From positions 1 through 35,728 of the forward strand of contig CAITID010000163.1 of the NCBI GenBank assembly GCA_903892335.1: a DNA stretch of 35,728 bases, written 5' to 3'. Under the pieces are notes generated by a model. That model made no database searches. It saw nothing but the letters and a program-made list of their open reading frames with translations, and was not told the origin of the DNA. This DNA comes from an uncultured Actinomycetes bacterium. Lineage in GTDB: Bacteria > Actinomycetota > Actinomycetes > Nanopelagicales > Nanopelagicaceae. The translations under genes were made by a program, and so were the position numbers. Shown piece by piece: positions 1 through 7,567 of this stretch; within the stretch, counting starts at the first letter, position 1, and the number at the start of each line of letters is the position of its first letter.

Positions 1-267
1 AACTACCTTATCCACCTCAGAATCCTTAGCCGTTAACATAATTATTGGAACTTTGGATCTGGTGCGCAGTTGGCGACAAACCTCAGTACCTGATAATCCA
101 GGCAACATTAAATCAAGTAAAACTAAATCAGCGCCTTCTTTGTCAAATGCTTTGATTGCGCCATCACCGGTATCAGCAACAGTTACTTGATACCCCTCTT
201 TAGTTAGTACATAGGAGAGTGCCTCAGAAAATGAGGCCTCATCCTCAACAACTAATATCCTTGTCAT
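1..267 (-). CDS. regX3: Response regulator, RegX3/PhoP-like, receiver domain (partial)
   Basis: Only the first 89 codons are inside the window; the rest lies beyond base 1. The protein begins MTRILVVEDEASFSEAL and shows a standard receiver domain: the acidic pair in VVEDE, the phospho-acceptor Asp in LLDLMLPG, and the conserved Lys in MLTAKD. In this family the receiver is followed by an OmpR-type winged helix, which is not visible here. The ATG at 265-267 overlaps the stop codon of the upstream kinase gene as ATGA, so the two are translationally coupled. Adjacency to a SenX3-like kinase and to phoU points to control of phosphate uptake. The family call is strong; the choice between RegX3 and PhoP is by context only. 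Confidence 0.85.
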   Translation of the reverse strand, partial: MTRILVVEDEASFSEALSYVLTKEGYQVTVADTGDGAIKAFDKEGADLVLLDLMLPGLSGTEVCRQLRTRSKVPIIMLTAKDSEVDKVV

Positions 268-1346
268 TTGCTGCTCTCTGAAAGCTCAGTTGCAATTGGA
301 AACCTGAGAGTGAATGTACTTCCAGCACCTTCAACACTCCAAACCGAAACATCCCCGCCATGATTTAGCGCAATATGTTTAACAATTGATAGACCAAGTC
401 CAGTACCACCTGTTAAACGTGAGCGTGCTGGATCAACTCGATAAAATCTTTCAAAGATTCGCTCAATATCTTTTTCTGGTATTCCAATTCCTTGATCAGA
501 TATTGAAATCTCAGCTATTTGATTGGTAACTTTTAAATCAATAGCAACCCTTGTTGAATCTGGACTGTAATTAATAGCATTCTCAATCAAATTATGAATT
601 CCCATGCTGACTTGGCTGCGATCGCCATTCATCCAAGCATTTACAGTTGGCTCATAAAACAAGGAGATCTTTCTAACTTGAGCACTCAACTTAGATTGAT
701 CGAGTGCGTCATAAATTACCTCAGAGAGGTCAAATCGCTTTCCATTTTTAAGTGGATCATCATCTTGCAAGCGAGATAGATTAATAATTTCTTGTACTAA
801 TTCTGTCAGCCTCTTACTCTCAGTTTGCATCCTAGATGCAAATTTAACTACAGCTTCAGGATCATCACTTGCCTCTAAAACTGCTTCACTTAATATCGAT
901 AAGGCACCGATCGGCGTCTTTAGCTCATGTGAAATATTTGCCACGAAATCCCGACGGATCGAATCTAATCTGCGAATTTCAGAATCATCAAAGATTAAAA
1001 CTGCGATTAAACCATCATCACCAAGTGCTGTTACTCGAACCAATAAATCATGGGTACCGGCGCCAATAGGCCCTCTTGGCAGTTCTAGTGTTGCCTCCTG
1101 CATGACACCTGATCTGCGCACAGCTCGTACTAGATTTAATAGATCAACATTTTGAATTTTTTCATCTTTAATTAAGTTTAAGTTGGTAATTCCATTTGAA
1201 TAATAAATCACAACCTCACCCGGCGCTACAACAACAGATTCGGCATCCATCGCTTGAAGTAAGTCAAAGCCTTGGGTGGATAGATCTACGGAAGTTGTTA
1301 CAGATTTGGTCTTGGCGTTTTCTTTATCTTTAAATAACCACATCAC
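264..1346 (-). CDS. senX3: Sensor histidine kinase, SenX3/PhoR-like, without membrane segments
   Basis: A 360-residue kinase partnered with the response regulator that follows it (4-bp ATGA overlap). Visible parts in order: a PAS-like region (about residues 25-120), the H-box DFVANISHELKTP with phospho-acceptor His140, the N-box around NLIENAINY (residues 252-260), and the G boxes DQGIGIP and GGTGLGLS (about 284-320). This is a HisKA plus HATPase_c core. SenX3 proteins usually start with two membrane helices. Here the N-terminus is polar and no hydrophobic helix is visible, so the kinase looks cytoplasmic. The start is GTG at 1346 rather than the ATG one codon later, because a -10 box TACGAT (1353-1358) lies 6 nt upstream, giving a leaderless transcript. 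Together with PhoU it probably senses phosphate status. Confidence 0.85.
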   Translation of the reverse strand: MMWLFKDKENAKTKSVTTSVDLSTQGFDLLQAMDAESVVVAPGEVVIYYSNGITNLNLIKDEKIQNVDLLNLVRAVRRSGVMQEATLELPRGPIGAGTHDLLVRVTALGDDGLIAVLIFDDSEIRRLDSIRRDFVANISHELKTPIGALSILSEAVLEASDDPEAVVKFASRMQTESKRLTELVQEIINLSRLQDDDPLKNGKRFDLSEVIYDALDQSKLSAQVRKISLFYEPTVNAWMNGDRSQVSMGIHNLIENAINYSPDSTRVAIDLKVTNQIAEISISDQGIGIPEKDIERIFERFYRVDPARSRLTGGTGLGLSIVKHIALNHGGDVSVWSVEGAGSTFTLRFPIATELSESSK

Positions 1347-1352
1347 CGGCCT

Positions 1353-1358
1353 ATCGTA
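1353..1358 (-). promoter_or_regulatory. -10 box of the senX3-regX3 operon
   Basis: TACGAT on the minus strand fits the actinobacterial TANNNT -10 box. Six bases separate it from the GTG at 1346, so transcription would begin at or next to the start codon (leaderless). No convincing -35 element is seen. Confidence 0.5.
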
Positions 1359-1475
1359 TGAGTATTGAAGATTAGTTGGGAATTTATTGAGTTAGTCAGG
1401 CATAAATAACCCATATCTTTACCCTTTATTTAAGACCTGTTCACTTTCTTCCCGCCAGATCAAGGCCCAACCCAC

Positions 1476-1481
1476 TAGCGT
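1476..1481 (+). promoter_or_regulatory. -10 box of phoU
   Basis: TAGCGT fits TANNNT and lies 6 nt upstream of the phoU ATG. There is no Shine-Dalgarno sequence before that ATG, which again suggests a leaderless mRNA. This promoter and the kinase promoter share the 141-bp divergent region 1347-1487. Confidence 0.5.
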
Positions 1482-1487
1482 TCTCCT

Positions 1488-2141
1488 ATGCGTAATCAAT
1501 TCCATGAAGAGCTAGATGCTGTTGGCGCCACCTTGGTCCAAATGGCTGGGCTAGTAAAAACTGCCATGGAAAGTGCCACCACTTCTTTACTTACAGCAGA
1601 TTTAGCACTTGCTGAGAAAGTAATTCAAGAAGATTCAATCATTAACGATATGCAACATGAATTAGATGCTCGCACAATCAATTTAATTGCCAGACAACAA
1701 CCAGTAGCTGCTGATTTGCGCACCTTAGTTACTTCACTTCGTATGTCCGCTGATTTAGAGCGCATGGGAGATTTAGCTGATCACGTCGCAAAATCGGCGC
1801 GGATGAGATATCCAAGCACCGCAGTTCCACCTGAACTATCCCTAACAATTGAAGAGATGGGCCGAGTTTGCGGAAAGATTATTGAGAAAATGGCTCTTAT
1901 ATTAGAAACTCGTGATACCGAACTTGCACTTGAACTTGAAAAAGATGATGATGAAATGGATAAGCTACATCGCAGAATTATTTCAACATTACTTGAGCCA
2001 AGCTGGAAACATGGAGTTGAAACTGCGATTGATATGACTTTGCTTGCTCGCTATTACGAGCGCTGCGCAGATCATGCGGTATCTATTGCTCGTCGAGTTT
2101 ACTTTTTAGTTAAAGGCGAGTTCGCCTCCGACGCTAAATAA
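1488..2141 (+). CDS. phoU: Phosphate-specific transport accessory protein PhoU
   Basis: A 217-residue, fully helical protein of usual PhoU length made of two similar three-helix bundles. The N-terminal half has MRNQFHEELDAVGATLVQMA and the repeats have the acidic metal-binding pattern (DLERMGDLADHVAKSA in bundle one, YYERCADHAVSIARRV in bundle two). PhoU damps the PstSCAB/phosphate-sensor kinase signal when phosphate is plentiful and modulates uptake. It is divergent from the SenX3-like kinase with which it would act, an arrangement known in other actinobacteria. No pst genes are in the window. The start at 1488 is supported by the -10 box at 1476-1481. It converges on gpmA with only 2 bp between the stop codons. 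Confidence 0.93.
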   Translation: MRNQFHEELDAVGATLVQMAGLVKTAMESATTSLLTADLALAEKVIQEDSIINDMQHELDARTINLIARQQPVAADLRTLVTSLRMSADLERMGDLADHVAKSARMRYPSTAVPPELSLTIEEMGRVCGKIIEKMALILETRDTELALELEKDDDEMDKLHRRIISTLLEPSWKHGVETAIDMTLLARYYERCADHAVSIARRVYFLVKGEFASDAK

Positions 2142-2143
2142 GT

Positions 2144-2884
2144 TTACTTTTTTCCCTGATTTGCAACCGCAGCAATAGCTGTTTGTGCTGCAACCGGATC
2201 TAAGTACTCTCCGCCTTTTTTAATCGCCTTAAAATCCTGATCAAACTCATATAACAACGGAATTCCAGTTGGAATATTCACGCCAGCGATATCTGCATCT
2301 GAAATACCATCAATGTGTTTAACAATTGCCCTAATTGAGTTGCCATGGGCGGTAACTAAAACTACTTTGCCACTTCGCAAATCAGCTGTGATCTCATTGG
2401 TGAAGTAAGGAATCATTCGAGTCACAACATCCTTTAAACACTCACTCTTTGGTAAATCTTTGCCAAGTGTTGCATAGCGCAAATCATTACTTTGCGAGTA
2501 TTGATCATTGTCATCAATAGCCGGTGGTGGCACATCAAATGATCTGCGCCAAAGTTGAAACTGTTCCTCACCGTACTCTTTTAAAGTTGCAGCTTTATCT
2601 TTTCCTTGCAGGGCACCGTAATGTCGCTCATTTAATCGCCAGCTGCGCTTAACAGGAATCCAGTGACGATCACAATTATCTAGCGCTAAGGATGCGGTTG
2701 TTATTGCTCTGCGCAGCAGCGAGGTATGCACAATATCTGGCAGCAGGTTGCGCTCTTTTAAAAGTATGCCACCCCGCTTTGCTTCTTCAACACCTTTAGC
2801 TGACAGTGCAACATCAACCCAACCAGTAAATAGATTTTTTGCGTTCCACTCACTTTCACCGTGGCGAAGCAAAATTAATTTCAT
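2144..2884 (-). CDS. gpmA: 2,3-bisphosphoglycerate-dependent phosphoglycerate mutase
   Basis: A 246-residue glycolytic enzyme interconverting 3- and 2-phosphoglycerate. The signature LILLRHGESEWN carries the phospho-accepting His8 and Arg7. LFTGWVDVALSAKG, RRAITTA, NERHYGALQG (catalytic Glu) and TAHGNSIRAI (second His) are all present, and the length is normal for the dPGM family. It is the last gene of the mshA-ybjN-gpmA run, the same order as mycobacterial mshA-Rv0487-gpm1 upstream of senX3-regX3. The ATG at 2884 has a good ribosome-binding site (AGGA about 7 nt upstream), as expected for an internal operon gene rather than a leaderless one. Confidence 0.95.
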   Translation of the reverse strand: MKLILLRHGESEWNAKNLFTGWVDVALSAKGVEEAKRGGILLKERNLLPDIVHTSLLRRAITTASLALDNCDRHWIPVKRSWRLNERHYGALQGKDKAATLKEYGEEQFQLWRRSFDVPPPAIDDNDQYSQSNDLRYATLGKDLPKSECLKDVVTRMIPYFTNEITADLRSGKVVLVTAHGNSIRAIVKHIDGISDADIAGVNIPTGIPLLYEFDQDFKAIKKGGEYLDPVAAQTAIAAVANQGKK

Positions 2885-2902
2885 GTGCCTATCCTGCCAT
2901 AC

Positions 2903-3379
2903 TCAAATTAAGTGCTGGAAAGCTTGCAGATTGGCTAATGATTCACCGCGCGATACTCGCCATGCCCACTCGCGACGAATTGATGAAGAAAAACCAAGCT
3001 CTAGTAATGGATTAAAACAAGAGTCTGAGTATTGAAGGACTGCGCCGAGTATGCGATCAATTTCGCGCTCACTAATAGCCGCAAGTGGCAATCTGCCAAC
3101 TAAGTAAATATCACCAAGCTCATTTAATGCAAAGGCGACTGAATACATCGCTGCATTTTTCTTTAGTAAGTACTCATAAACCCCTGCTTGATTCTCATCT
3201 GGCTTTCTAATAACAAAGGCATTGATACTTAAGGAGTGATCACCGATTACTAGTGCGCAGTGGGTTTGTAATTTCGTCTCACCCGGTAAGGTAATTAAAT
3301 AGGTGTTTTCATCATTTTGGTCATAATCTAAATCATGTGATTGCAAGAAATCATCAATTACTGCGTTGGGATCAAGCAT
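2903..3379 (-). CDS. YbjN domain-containing protein
   Basis: A 158-residue soluble protein of the YbjN family (type III secretion chaperone-like fold), equivalent by position and size to mycobacterial Rv0487, which also sits between mshA and gpm. Recognisable features are a short N-terminal helix (DPNAVIDDFLQSHDLDY), a beta-strand core, and the LLKKNAAMYSVAFALNELGDIYLVGRLPL stretch split around residues 90-118. No catalytic residues are evident and the molecular role is unknown. Its start ATG lies inside the end of mshA (8-bp overlap ATGCTTGA), so it is probably translated by re-initiation. The conserved link to mycothiol synthesis hints at a shared role, which is inference only. Confidence 0.8.
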   Translation of the reverse strand: MLDPNAVIDDFLQSHDLDYDQNDENTYLITLPGETKLQTHCALVIGDHSLSINAFVIRKPDENQAGVYEYLLKKNAAMYSVAFALNELGDIYLVGRLPLAAISEREIDRILGAVLQYSDSCFNPLLELGFSSSIRREWAWRVSRGESLANLQAFQHLI

Positions 3380-4652
3380 CCTTTACTAGCCTGATGTTTC
3401 TCATATCAATTGCTGGTTGTGAGATCGCCCAGTCATAAACACTTAACGTTTTGCGTGCAGTGTTCTCCCAGCCAAAGTGAGATGCATGCTCTACTGCGCC
3501 CATTGATAGCAACAGTCGGCGATGTGGTTCAGAAAGTAACCTTGAAATAACAGCTGACCAAGCACGTGGATCATGGCCATCAACTAGTGAGCCAGAAATT
3601 CCATCAGAGACAGCGGTGCGCAAGCCACCAATAGCTGTTGCAACAACTGGTGTGCCACAAGATTGTGCTTCAAGTGCGACTAATCCAAAACTTTCAGAGT
3701 AGCTTGGCACACAAACTAAATCGGAAGCACGATACCAATCTGGCAACTGATCCCTTGGTACTGGATCAATAAAATGTGTTATATCTTCAATCTTTAAAAA
3801 CTTAGCCAGTGCTTTTAACTTTTCTAACTCATCTAAGCCAGCGCCAGATGGGCCACCCATAATTACCAAAGCTAATTTGCTCTTTAAGTGTGGTGAGTGC
3901 GAGAGCATCTCAGCTACTGATCTAACTAATACATCTGGCCCCTTGTGTGGCTGAATTCTGCCAACGAAGGTAAGCACAAGAGCATCTGGTGCAATATTTA
4001 ATTTCTCTCTAGCAACTGATTTACCAGCACCTGGATGAAATGTTTGTAAATCAACTCCGGGCGCCACCACAAAGACATTATCTGGACAAGCATCATAATA
4101 AGAAACTAGTGAGGCTGCCTCGGCATCAGTGTTAGCAATCAAACCAGTTGCAGCTTTAACAACCTGCATCTCACCGAGGGCTCGAATCTTTGGTTCTGGC
4201 TTTTCACCAACTGCTAGATTTAAATTCTTCACCTTAGCCATTGTGTGCATGGTATGAATTAATGGAATTCCAGTTTGCTCTGAGATCATCCAACCTAATT
4301 GACCAGAGATCCAGTAATGAGAGTGAATGACATCGTAATAATCCTTGGGCAATTGTTTCTGTAACTTCATAAACTCAGAAGTTAGGGCGCTGATCTGGCC
4401 AGGTAATTCCTCTTTTGATAAAGCCTCATTTGGTCCGACCTCTAAATGTTTTACCGTTACGCCATCTGCAATTTCAACCGAGGCGGGCATCCCAGATTTG
4501 CTTGCTCTAGTAAAAATATCAACTTGAACTCCGCTATCAGCCATCTTCTTAGCAGTTTCCACAACATAAATATTCATGCCACCTGCATCCCCAGTACCTG
4601 CTTGATCAAGGGGAGAGGTGTGCACCATCAAGGTTGCTATGCGGGATTTCAC
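3372..4652 (-). CDS. mshA: D-inositol-3-phosphate glycosyltransferase MshA
   Basis: The first step of mycothiol synthesis: transfer of N-acetylglucosamine from UDP-GlcNAc to 1D-myo-inositol 3-phosphate. The 426-residue protein is a GT4 family, GT-B fold enzyme. The N-terminal domain has TSPLDQAGTGDAGGMNIYV, the MshA glycine-rich acceptor loop. The C-terminal domain has FVGRIQPHKGPDVL and the nucleotide-sugar motif ESFGLVALEAQSCGTPVVA with its paired glutamates. Length and motifs match MshA rather than a generic GT4. The GTG start at 4652 has a -10 box TAGAAT (4659-4664) 6 nt upstream and no ribosome-binding site, so the operon mRNA appears leaderless. mshD, the last step of the same pathway, lies about 5 kb away. 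Confidence 0.94.
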   Translation of the reverse strand: MKSRIATLMVHTSPLDQAGTGDAGGMNIYVVETAKKMADSGVQVDIFTRASKSGMPASVEIADGVTVKHLEVGPNEALSKEELPGQISALTSEFMKLQKQLPKDYYDVIHSHYWISGQLGWMISEQTGIPLIHTMHTMAKVKNLNLAVGEKPEPKIRALGEMQVVKAATGLIANTDAEAASLVSYYDACPDNVFVVAPGVDLQTFHPGAGKSVAREKLNIAPDALVLTFVGRIQPHKGPDVLVRSVAEMLSHSPHLKSKLALVIMGGPSGAGLDELEKLKALAKFLKIEDITHFIDPVPRDQLPDWYRASDLVCVPSYSESFGLVALEAQSCGTPVVATAIGGLRTAVSDGISGSLVDGHDPRAWSAVISRLLSEPHRRLLLSMGAVEHASHFGWENTARKTLSVYDWAISQPAIDMRNIRLVKDA

Positions 4653-4658
4653 TTGCTA

Positions 4659-4664
4659 ATTCTA
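4659..4664 (-). promoter_or_regulatory. -10 box of the mshA operon
   Basis: TAGAAT on the minus strand, 6 nt (TAGCAA) before the GTG start of mshA. It is one of the clearest leaderless promoters in the window. Confidence 0.6.
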
Positions 4665-4680
4665 ACTTAAGAAATACCAA

Positions 4681-5643
4681 CTAAATCTTTGAAATTACCG
4701 TTCCCACAACCCTTGGCCCGCCGTAAATCTTCACCGATTCATCCGGCATCACAACGCTCCACTTATCAAAGATTGATTGAATAATTGTTGAAACTGGTCG
4801 CCAGGAGCCGTCAATGATCTTCATTGCAATTGTCCGGCCATCACTTAATGCACAAACCTCAATTCCTTCAGCACCCTCCTTCATAAACAAACCAGGAACT
4901 GCCTGCATCATTCGAGTCGTTAATCTGCCTTCCCCTGCAATTAACTCTGGATAAGTTGTAGCAGCTTTAACAATTTGTTGGTAAATCGGATCCTTAGAAA
5001 TAACGACTTTTCTTATTGCCTTAGCTAATCCCATAGTTGAAATTGCAAATAACGGGGCGCCGCATCCATCAACACTGACTGTAGAAATTTTCTCCTGCGC
5101 CATCTCTTCAAGCTCTGCGGCGATTGCAAGTTGTAGTGGGTGGTTGATATCTAAATAAGTATTTAAATCCCAGCCATTTAACTGGGCAGTTACCAACATG
5201 CCAGCATGTTTGCCACTGCAGTTTTGCGTAAATTGTGTGCCTGGTGCATCCCCCAACGCAGCTCGCTCTTTTTCACCAAGTGGTTTATCAACTGCATTTT
5301 TCATGGCACTTTCTGCAATACCACCGTTGGCTAATATCTTTTTAGTTAAATCAATATGAATCTGTGCCCCTGAATGGCTGGCACAAATTAAGGCTAACTT
5401 CTGATCATCAACTTTTAATCCAGCACGAAGCATTGCTGCTGCTTGAATTGCTTTAATTGCAGATCTTGGAAATATTGGAAGCTCAGGTGAGCCAGCAGAA
5501 ATAAACACTGAGCCATCAGCATTTAACGCAACCAGATGCCCTAAGTGAACTGATTCAACAACACCATCTCGTGTTACCTCAGCTAAGACTTCACCGATAA
5601 ATTTGTTATTAATTTTTAAGATTGTCTTTCTAGTGATGACCAC
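4681..5643 (-). CDS. L-asparaginase II family protein
   Basis: A 320-residue member of the Asparaginase_II (thermolabile L-asparaginase) family, predicted to hydrolyse asparagine to aspartate and ammonia. Diagnostic segments are VHLGHLVALNADG and PIFPRSAIKAIQAAAML near the N-terminus, CASHSGAQ, and NCSGKHAGMLVTA. There is no signal peptide, so it is cytoplasmic. The likely start is GTG at 5643, with an AGG about 7 nt upstream. This overlaps the end of the nitrobindin gene by 28 bp, a fairly long overlap, so a shorter N-terminus cannot be excluded. It is the last gene of the run beginning at 6226. The family is clear; the substrate is inferred from the family. Confidence 0.85.
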   Translation of the reverse strand: MVITRKTILKINNKFIGEVLAEVTRDGVVESVHLGHLVALNADGSVFISAGSPELPIFPRSAIKAIQAAAMLRAGLKVDDQKLALICASHSGAQIHIDLTKKILANGGIAESAMKNAVDKPLGEKERAALGDAPGTQFTQNCSGKHAGMLVTAQLNGWDLNTYLDINHPLQLAIAAELEEMAQEKISTVSVDGCGAPLFAISTMGLAKAIRKVVISKDPIYQQIVKAATTYPELIAGEGRLTTRMMQAVPGLFMKEGAEGIEVCALSDGRTIAMKIIDGSWRPVSTIIQSIFDKWSVVMPDESVKIYGGPRVVGTVISKI

Positions 5644-6113
5644 ATATACGCCTGCAGATCATGCCCGTTTTTTTCCACATCAAGTGAAGTAAATAATTGC
5701 CCTTCAACTAATCCATATAAGCGAGAACCGGCGCCAATTGCTTTAGCACTTGGTGATTCATAAGTTTTATCCATTGCTAATTGAATCTTTGGCCCACGAA
5801 TTAAGCCAAGCCAACCCTCATTGGTGCCACTGTTGTGTGAAAGCACTACCTCTAGAACCTCTTTATCGCGCACTCGCCAAAAGCCAACCTCTGAGTCATG
5901 CGGTTTAATAATTTCATTCTCGTCATCAATTTCCCATGTGCGAGAGAAGTAATTTAAATAATTTTGTCCATCATGATTAAAGGTCACCTCTTGCGCATAA
6001 TTTATTGATTTCATATCTGGATACTCAGCCTTACCTTTACCGCGCCAAGTTCCAATTAGCCAAGCAAGTGGCATTAAATCTGGATGCAAGTTCTCTGGAA
6101 TTGTAAAAGCCAT
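5616..6113 (-). CDS. Nitrobindin family heme-binding protein (peroxynitrite isomerase-like)
   Basis: A 165-residue protein with the FABP-like beta-barrel of the nitrobindin/DUF1794 family. The signature GTWRGKG follows HPDLMPLAWLI at the N-terminus, as in nitrobindin, and the barrel strands (YLNYFSRTWEI, GFWRVRD, LEVVLSHNSGTNEGW) are in family order. Characterised members bind ferric heme and convert peroxynitrite to nitrate. The expected proximal His near the C-terminus is not obvious here, and the ending (LQAYMWSSLERQS) should be compared with family members. I prefer ATG at 6113 over a TTG at 6134, because the ATG shares an A with the stop codon of the small gene upstream (TAATG), a classic coupling arrangement. 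Confidence 0.8.
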   Translation of the reverse strand: MAFTIPENLHPDLMPLAWLIGTWRGKGKAEYPDMKSINYAQEVTFNHDGQNYLNYFSRTWEIDDENEIIKPHDSEVGFWRVRDKEVLEVVLSHNSGTNEGWLGLIRGPKIQLAMDKTYESPSAKAIGAGSRLYGLVEGQLFTSLDVEKNGHDLQAYMWSSLERQS

Positions 6114-6226
6114 TACTTGTTGCTCTCCCGCCAACTCTTTAGTGCACCCGTTGCACCCTTATAAATCAAGAGTACCGATAGGCAAAAGGAGACAATAATT
6201 AACAAAACTGTTGTTAGTCGCTCCAC
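6113..6226 (-). CDS. Small single-pass membrane protein (37 residues)
   Basis: A short gene not previously called, starting GTG at 6226 and ending TAA at 6113. The product has a polar start (MERLTT), one hydrophobic helix (about residues 7-22, VLLIIVSFCLSVLLIY) and a basic tail (KGATGALKSWRESNK). Support comes from three facts: a -10 box TAGGCT exactly 6 nt upstream of the GTG, a stop codon sharing a base with the nitrobindin ATG (TAATG), and the typical build of a small membrane protein with positive residues on one side. No family is recognised. It could be an anchor or regulator for the neighbouring redox proteins, or simply a leader that couples translation. Confidence 0.6.
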   Translation of the reverse strand: MERLTTVLLIIVSFCLSVLLIYKGATGALKSWRESNK

Positions 6227-6232
6227 TTGGTA

Positions 6233-6238
6233 AGCCTA
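6233..6238 (-). promoter_or_regulatory. -10 box overlapping the ygfZ stop codon
   Basis: TAGGCT on the minus strand lies 6 nt before the GTG of the 37-residue gene. Its first three bases are the TAG stop codon of ygfZ (6236-6238), so one triplet serves as translation stop and promoter. Confidence 0.5.
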
Positions 6239-7147
6239 ACGTTTCGTGTGTGAAATTTCCTCTTGCGATGCTGGTACGCCCTCAACATTTAGCACTGCAT
6301 CAATTGGTGTACTTCGCTTAATCACAGCAAGTGCAATTGGTCCTAACTCGTAATGACGAGCCATTGTGCCGATATAGCCAATCTCCTTGCCATCTAATTC
6401 AACCTTTGCGCCATGTCCTGGCATTGCAACCATTGAGCCATCTAAATGTAATAAAACTAATCGCCTTGGTGGTTGCCCTAAATTAAATACTTTTGCCACA
6501 GTCTCCTGGCCACGGTAGCAACCTTTATTCATATGCACTGCTGTATTTAAAAAGCCAAGCTCATTAGGAATCGATTTATGATCTGTTTCAAATAATAATC
6601 TTGCACGTCCGGCCGCAACTCGCTCTGCCTCAAGTGCCCACATGCCAACTTCTGTATGTGATTGTTTGAAGGCTTCAATTGTGTCCGCTAACTCAGTACG
6701 TGGCACAAGTGCGTATGGCCCACCAACTGAATCTGCAATACCAGGTGCTCGCAGTACTGCGTACTCATCACTTACATCTTTAACCTCTACTTGCAACATG
6801 AACTTCATTTTTTCTAAGTAATTAATTAAGCCAGCAGCACGTTCTTTCTCTGTGTGTAGCCACAAGATTGATCCATCATCAACTAAGAAAATCTGCTCTT
6901 CCACATGCCCCTGCGCATCAAGGATCAGCGCCTCTTTCCACTCACCAGCGGGTAATTTTTCTAGATGTTGCGTTGTTAAAGCGTGCATCCAAGTTAATCG
7001 ATCTGGGCCACTTATCGTGATTACCGCTTTATTAATTAATTGCGCCCAAGCATCCCCTGCTACTAAGGATTTTTGTTCTTTATTTGGTTCACCAAAGTGC
7101 CAAATCGCACCTTGATCTGGTCCACTTTCAACTAAGACAGCAGTCAA
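6236..7147 (-). CDS. ygfZ: YgfZ/GcvT-like folate-binding protein
   Basis: A 303-residue protein of the YgfZ family, which uses tetrahydrofolate to help maintain iron-sulfur cluster enzymes. The diagnostic motif KGCYRGQE is present at residues 208-215, with the conserved Cys210. The N-terminal GcvT-like folate domain shows SGPDRLTWMHALTTQ. It starts directly after the stop of the Fur-family gene (TAA then TTG at 7147) with no ribosome-binding site, so it is translationally coupled. A Fur-like regulator next to a YgfZ/aminomethyltransferase-like gene is also seen in Streptomyces. The TTG start is accepted because no nearer ATG or GTG fits the expected N-terminus. Confidence 0.88.
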   Translation of the reverse strand: MTAVLVESGPDQGAIWHFGEPNKEQKSLVAGDAWAQLINKAVITISGPDRLTWMHALTTQHLEKLPAGEWKEALILDAQGHVEEQIFLVDDGSILWLHTEKERAAGLINYLEKMKFMLQVEVKDVSDEYAVLRAPGIADSVGGPYALVPRTELADTIEAFKQSHTEVGMWALEAERVAAGRARLLFETDHKSIPNELGFLNTAVHMNKGCYRGQETVAKVFNLGQPPRRLVLLHLDGSMVAMPGHGAKVELDGKEIGYIGTMARHYELGPIALAVIKRSTPIDAVLNVEGVPASQEEISHTKR

Positions 7148-7555
7148 TTACTTACTGCACTTCTGGCAGGTGCCATAAATAGCAAAGTGTGTGACATCTG
7201 TTTTAAACCCATAATCATCAGATAATGTATTTACAAAGTTAGCTGCTGCCTCAATTGGCGCGTCCCCAATAGATCCACAAACACTACAAACTAAATGTAG
7301 GTGGGTTAACTCTTCAGCTGCGTGATAGGTAGCACCGCCATGACCTAAGTGGGTGTGTAGAACTAGGCCAACATTTTCTAGAGTTTCTAAGTTGCGATAA
7401 ACCGTAGATAAATTAATTCCAGGGTGAGTAGATCTAACCTTTTCGGCAACCTCTTCAGGTGTGGCATGGCCTAATTCGCGAACAGCTTGTAAGACTAATT
7501 CGCGTTGTGGAGTAAGGCGAAGGCCCTTCTCACGTAACTCATGCTGCTTAGCCAT
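7148..7555 (-). CDS. Fur-family metalloregulator, Nur-like
   Basis: A 135-residue metal-responsive repressor. The winged helix lies in residues 10-65 with the recognition segment INLSTVYRNLETLE. The dimerisation domain holds the structural zinc cysteines Cys90/Cys93 (CSVC) and Cys130/Cys133 (CQKC). Histidines His67, His69 and His72 (HTHLGHG), His78, and His85/His87 (THLHLVC) closely resemble the metal sites of the nickel regulator Nur. That subtype is my best guess; Zur or Fur cannot be excluded. It is cotranscribed with ygfZ. Its ATG at 7555 has a -10 box TAGACT 6 nt upstream, so the mRNA is probably leaderless and that box could be a site of autoregulation. Confidence 0.85.
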   Translation of the reverse strand: MAKQHELREKGLRLTPQRELVLQAVRELGHATPEEVAEKVRSTHPGINLSTVYRNLETLENVGLVLHTHLGHGGATYHAAEELTHLHLVCSVCGSIGDAPIEAAANFVNTLSDDYGFKTDVTHFAIYGTCQKCSK

Positions 7556-7561
7556 GAGGTA

Positions 7562-7567
7562 AGTCTA
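7562..7567 (-). promoter_or_regulatory. -10 box overlapping the DUF4395 stop codon
   Basis: TAGACT on the minus strand is 6 nt (TACCTC) before the ATG of the Nur-like gene. Its TAG is the stop codon of the DUF4395 gene (7565-7567), repeating the design seen at 6233-6238. Confidence 0.5.

Noticed and set aside
1439..1460. Possible PHO box (GTTCACTTTCT) upstream of phoU
   Set aside because: Only one half-site is seen; the required tandem repeat at 11-bp spacing is absent.
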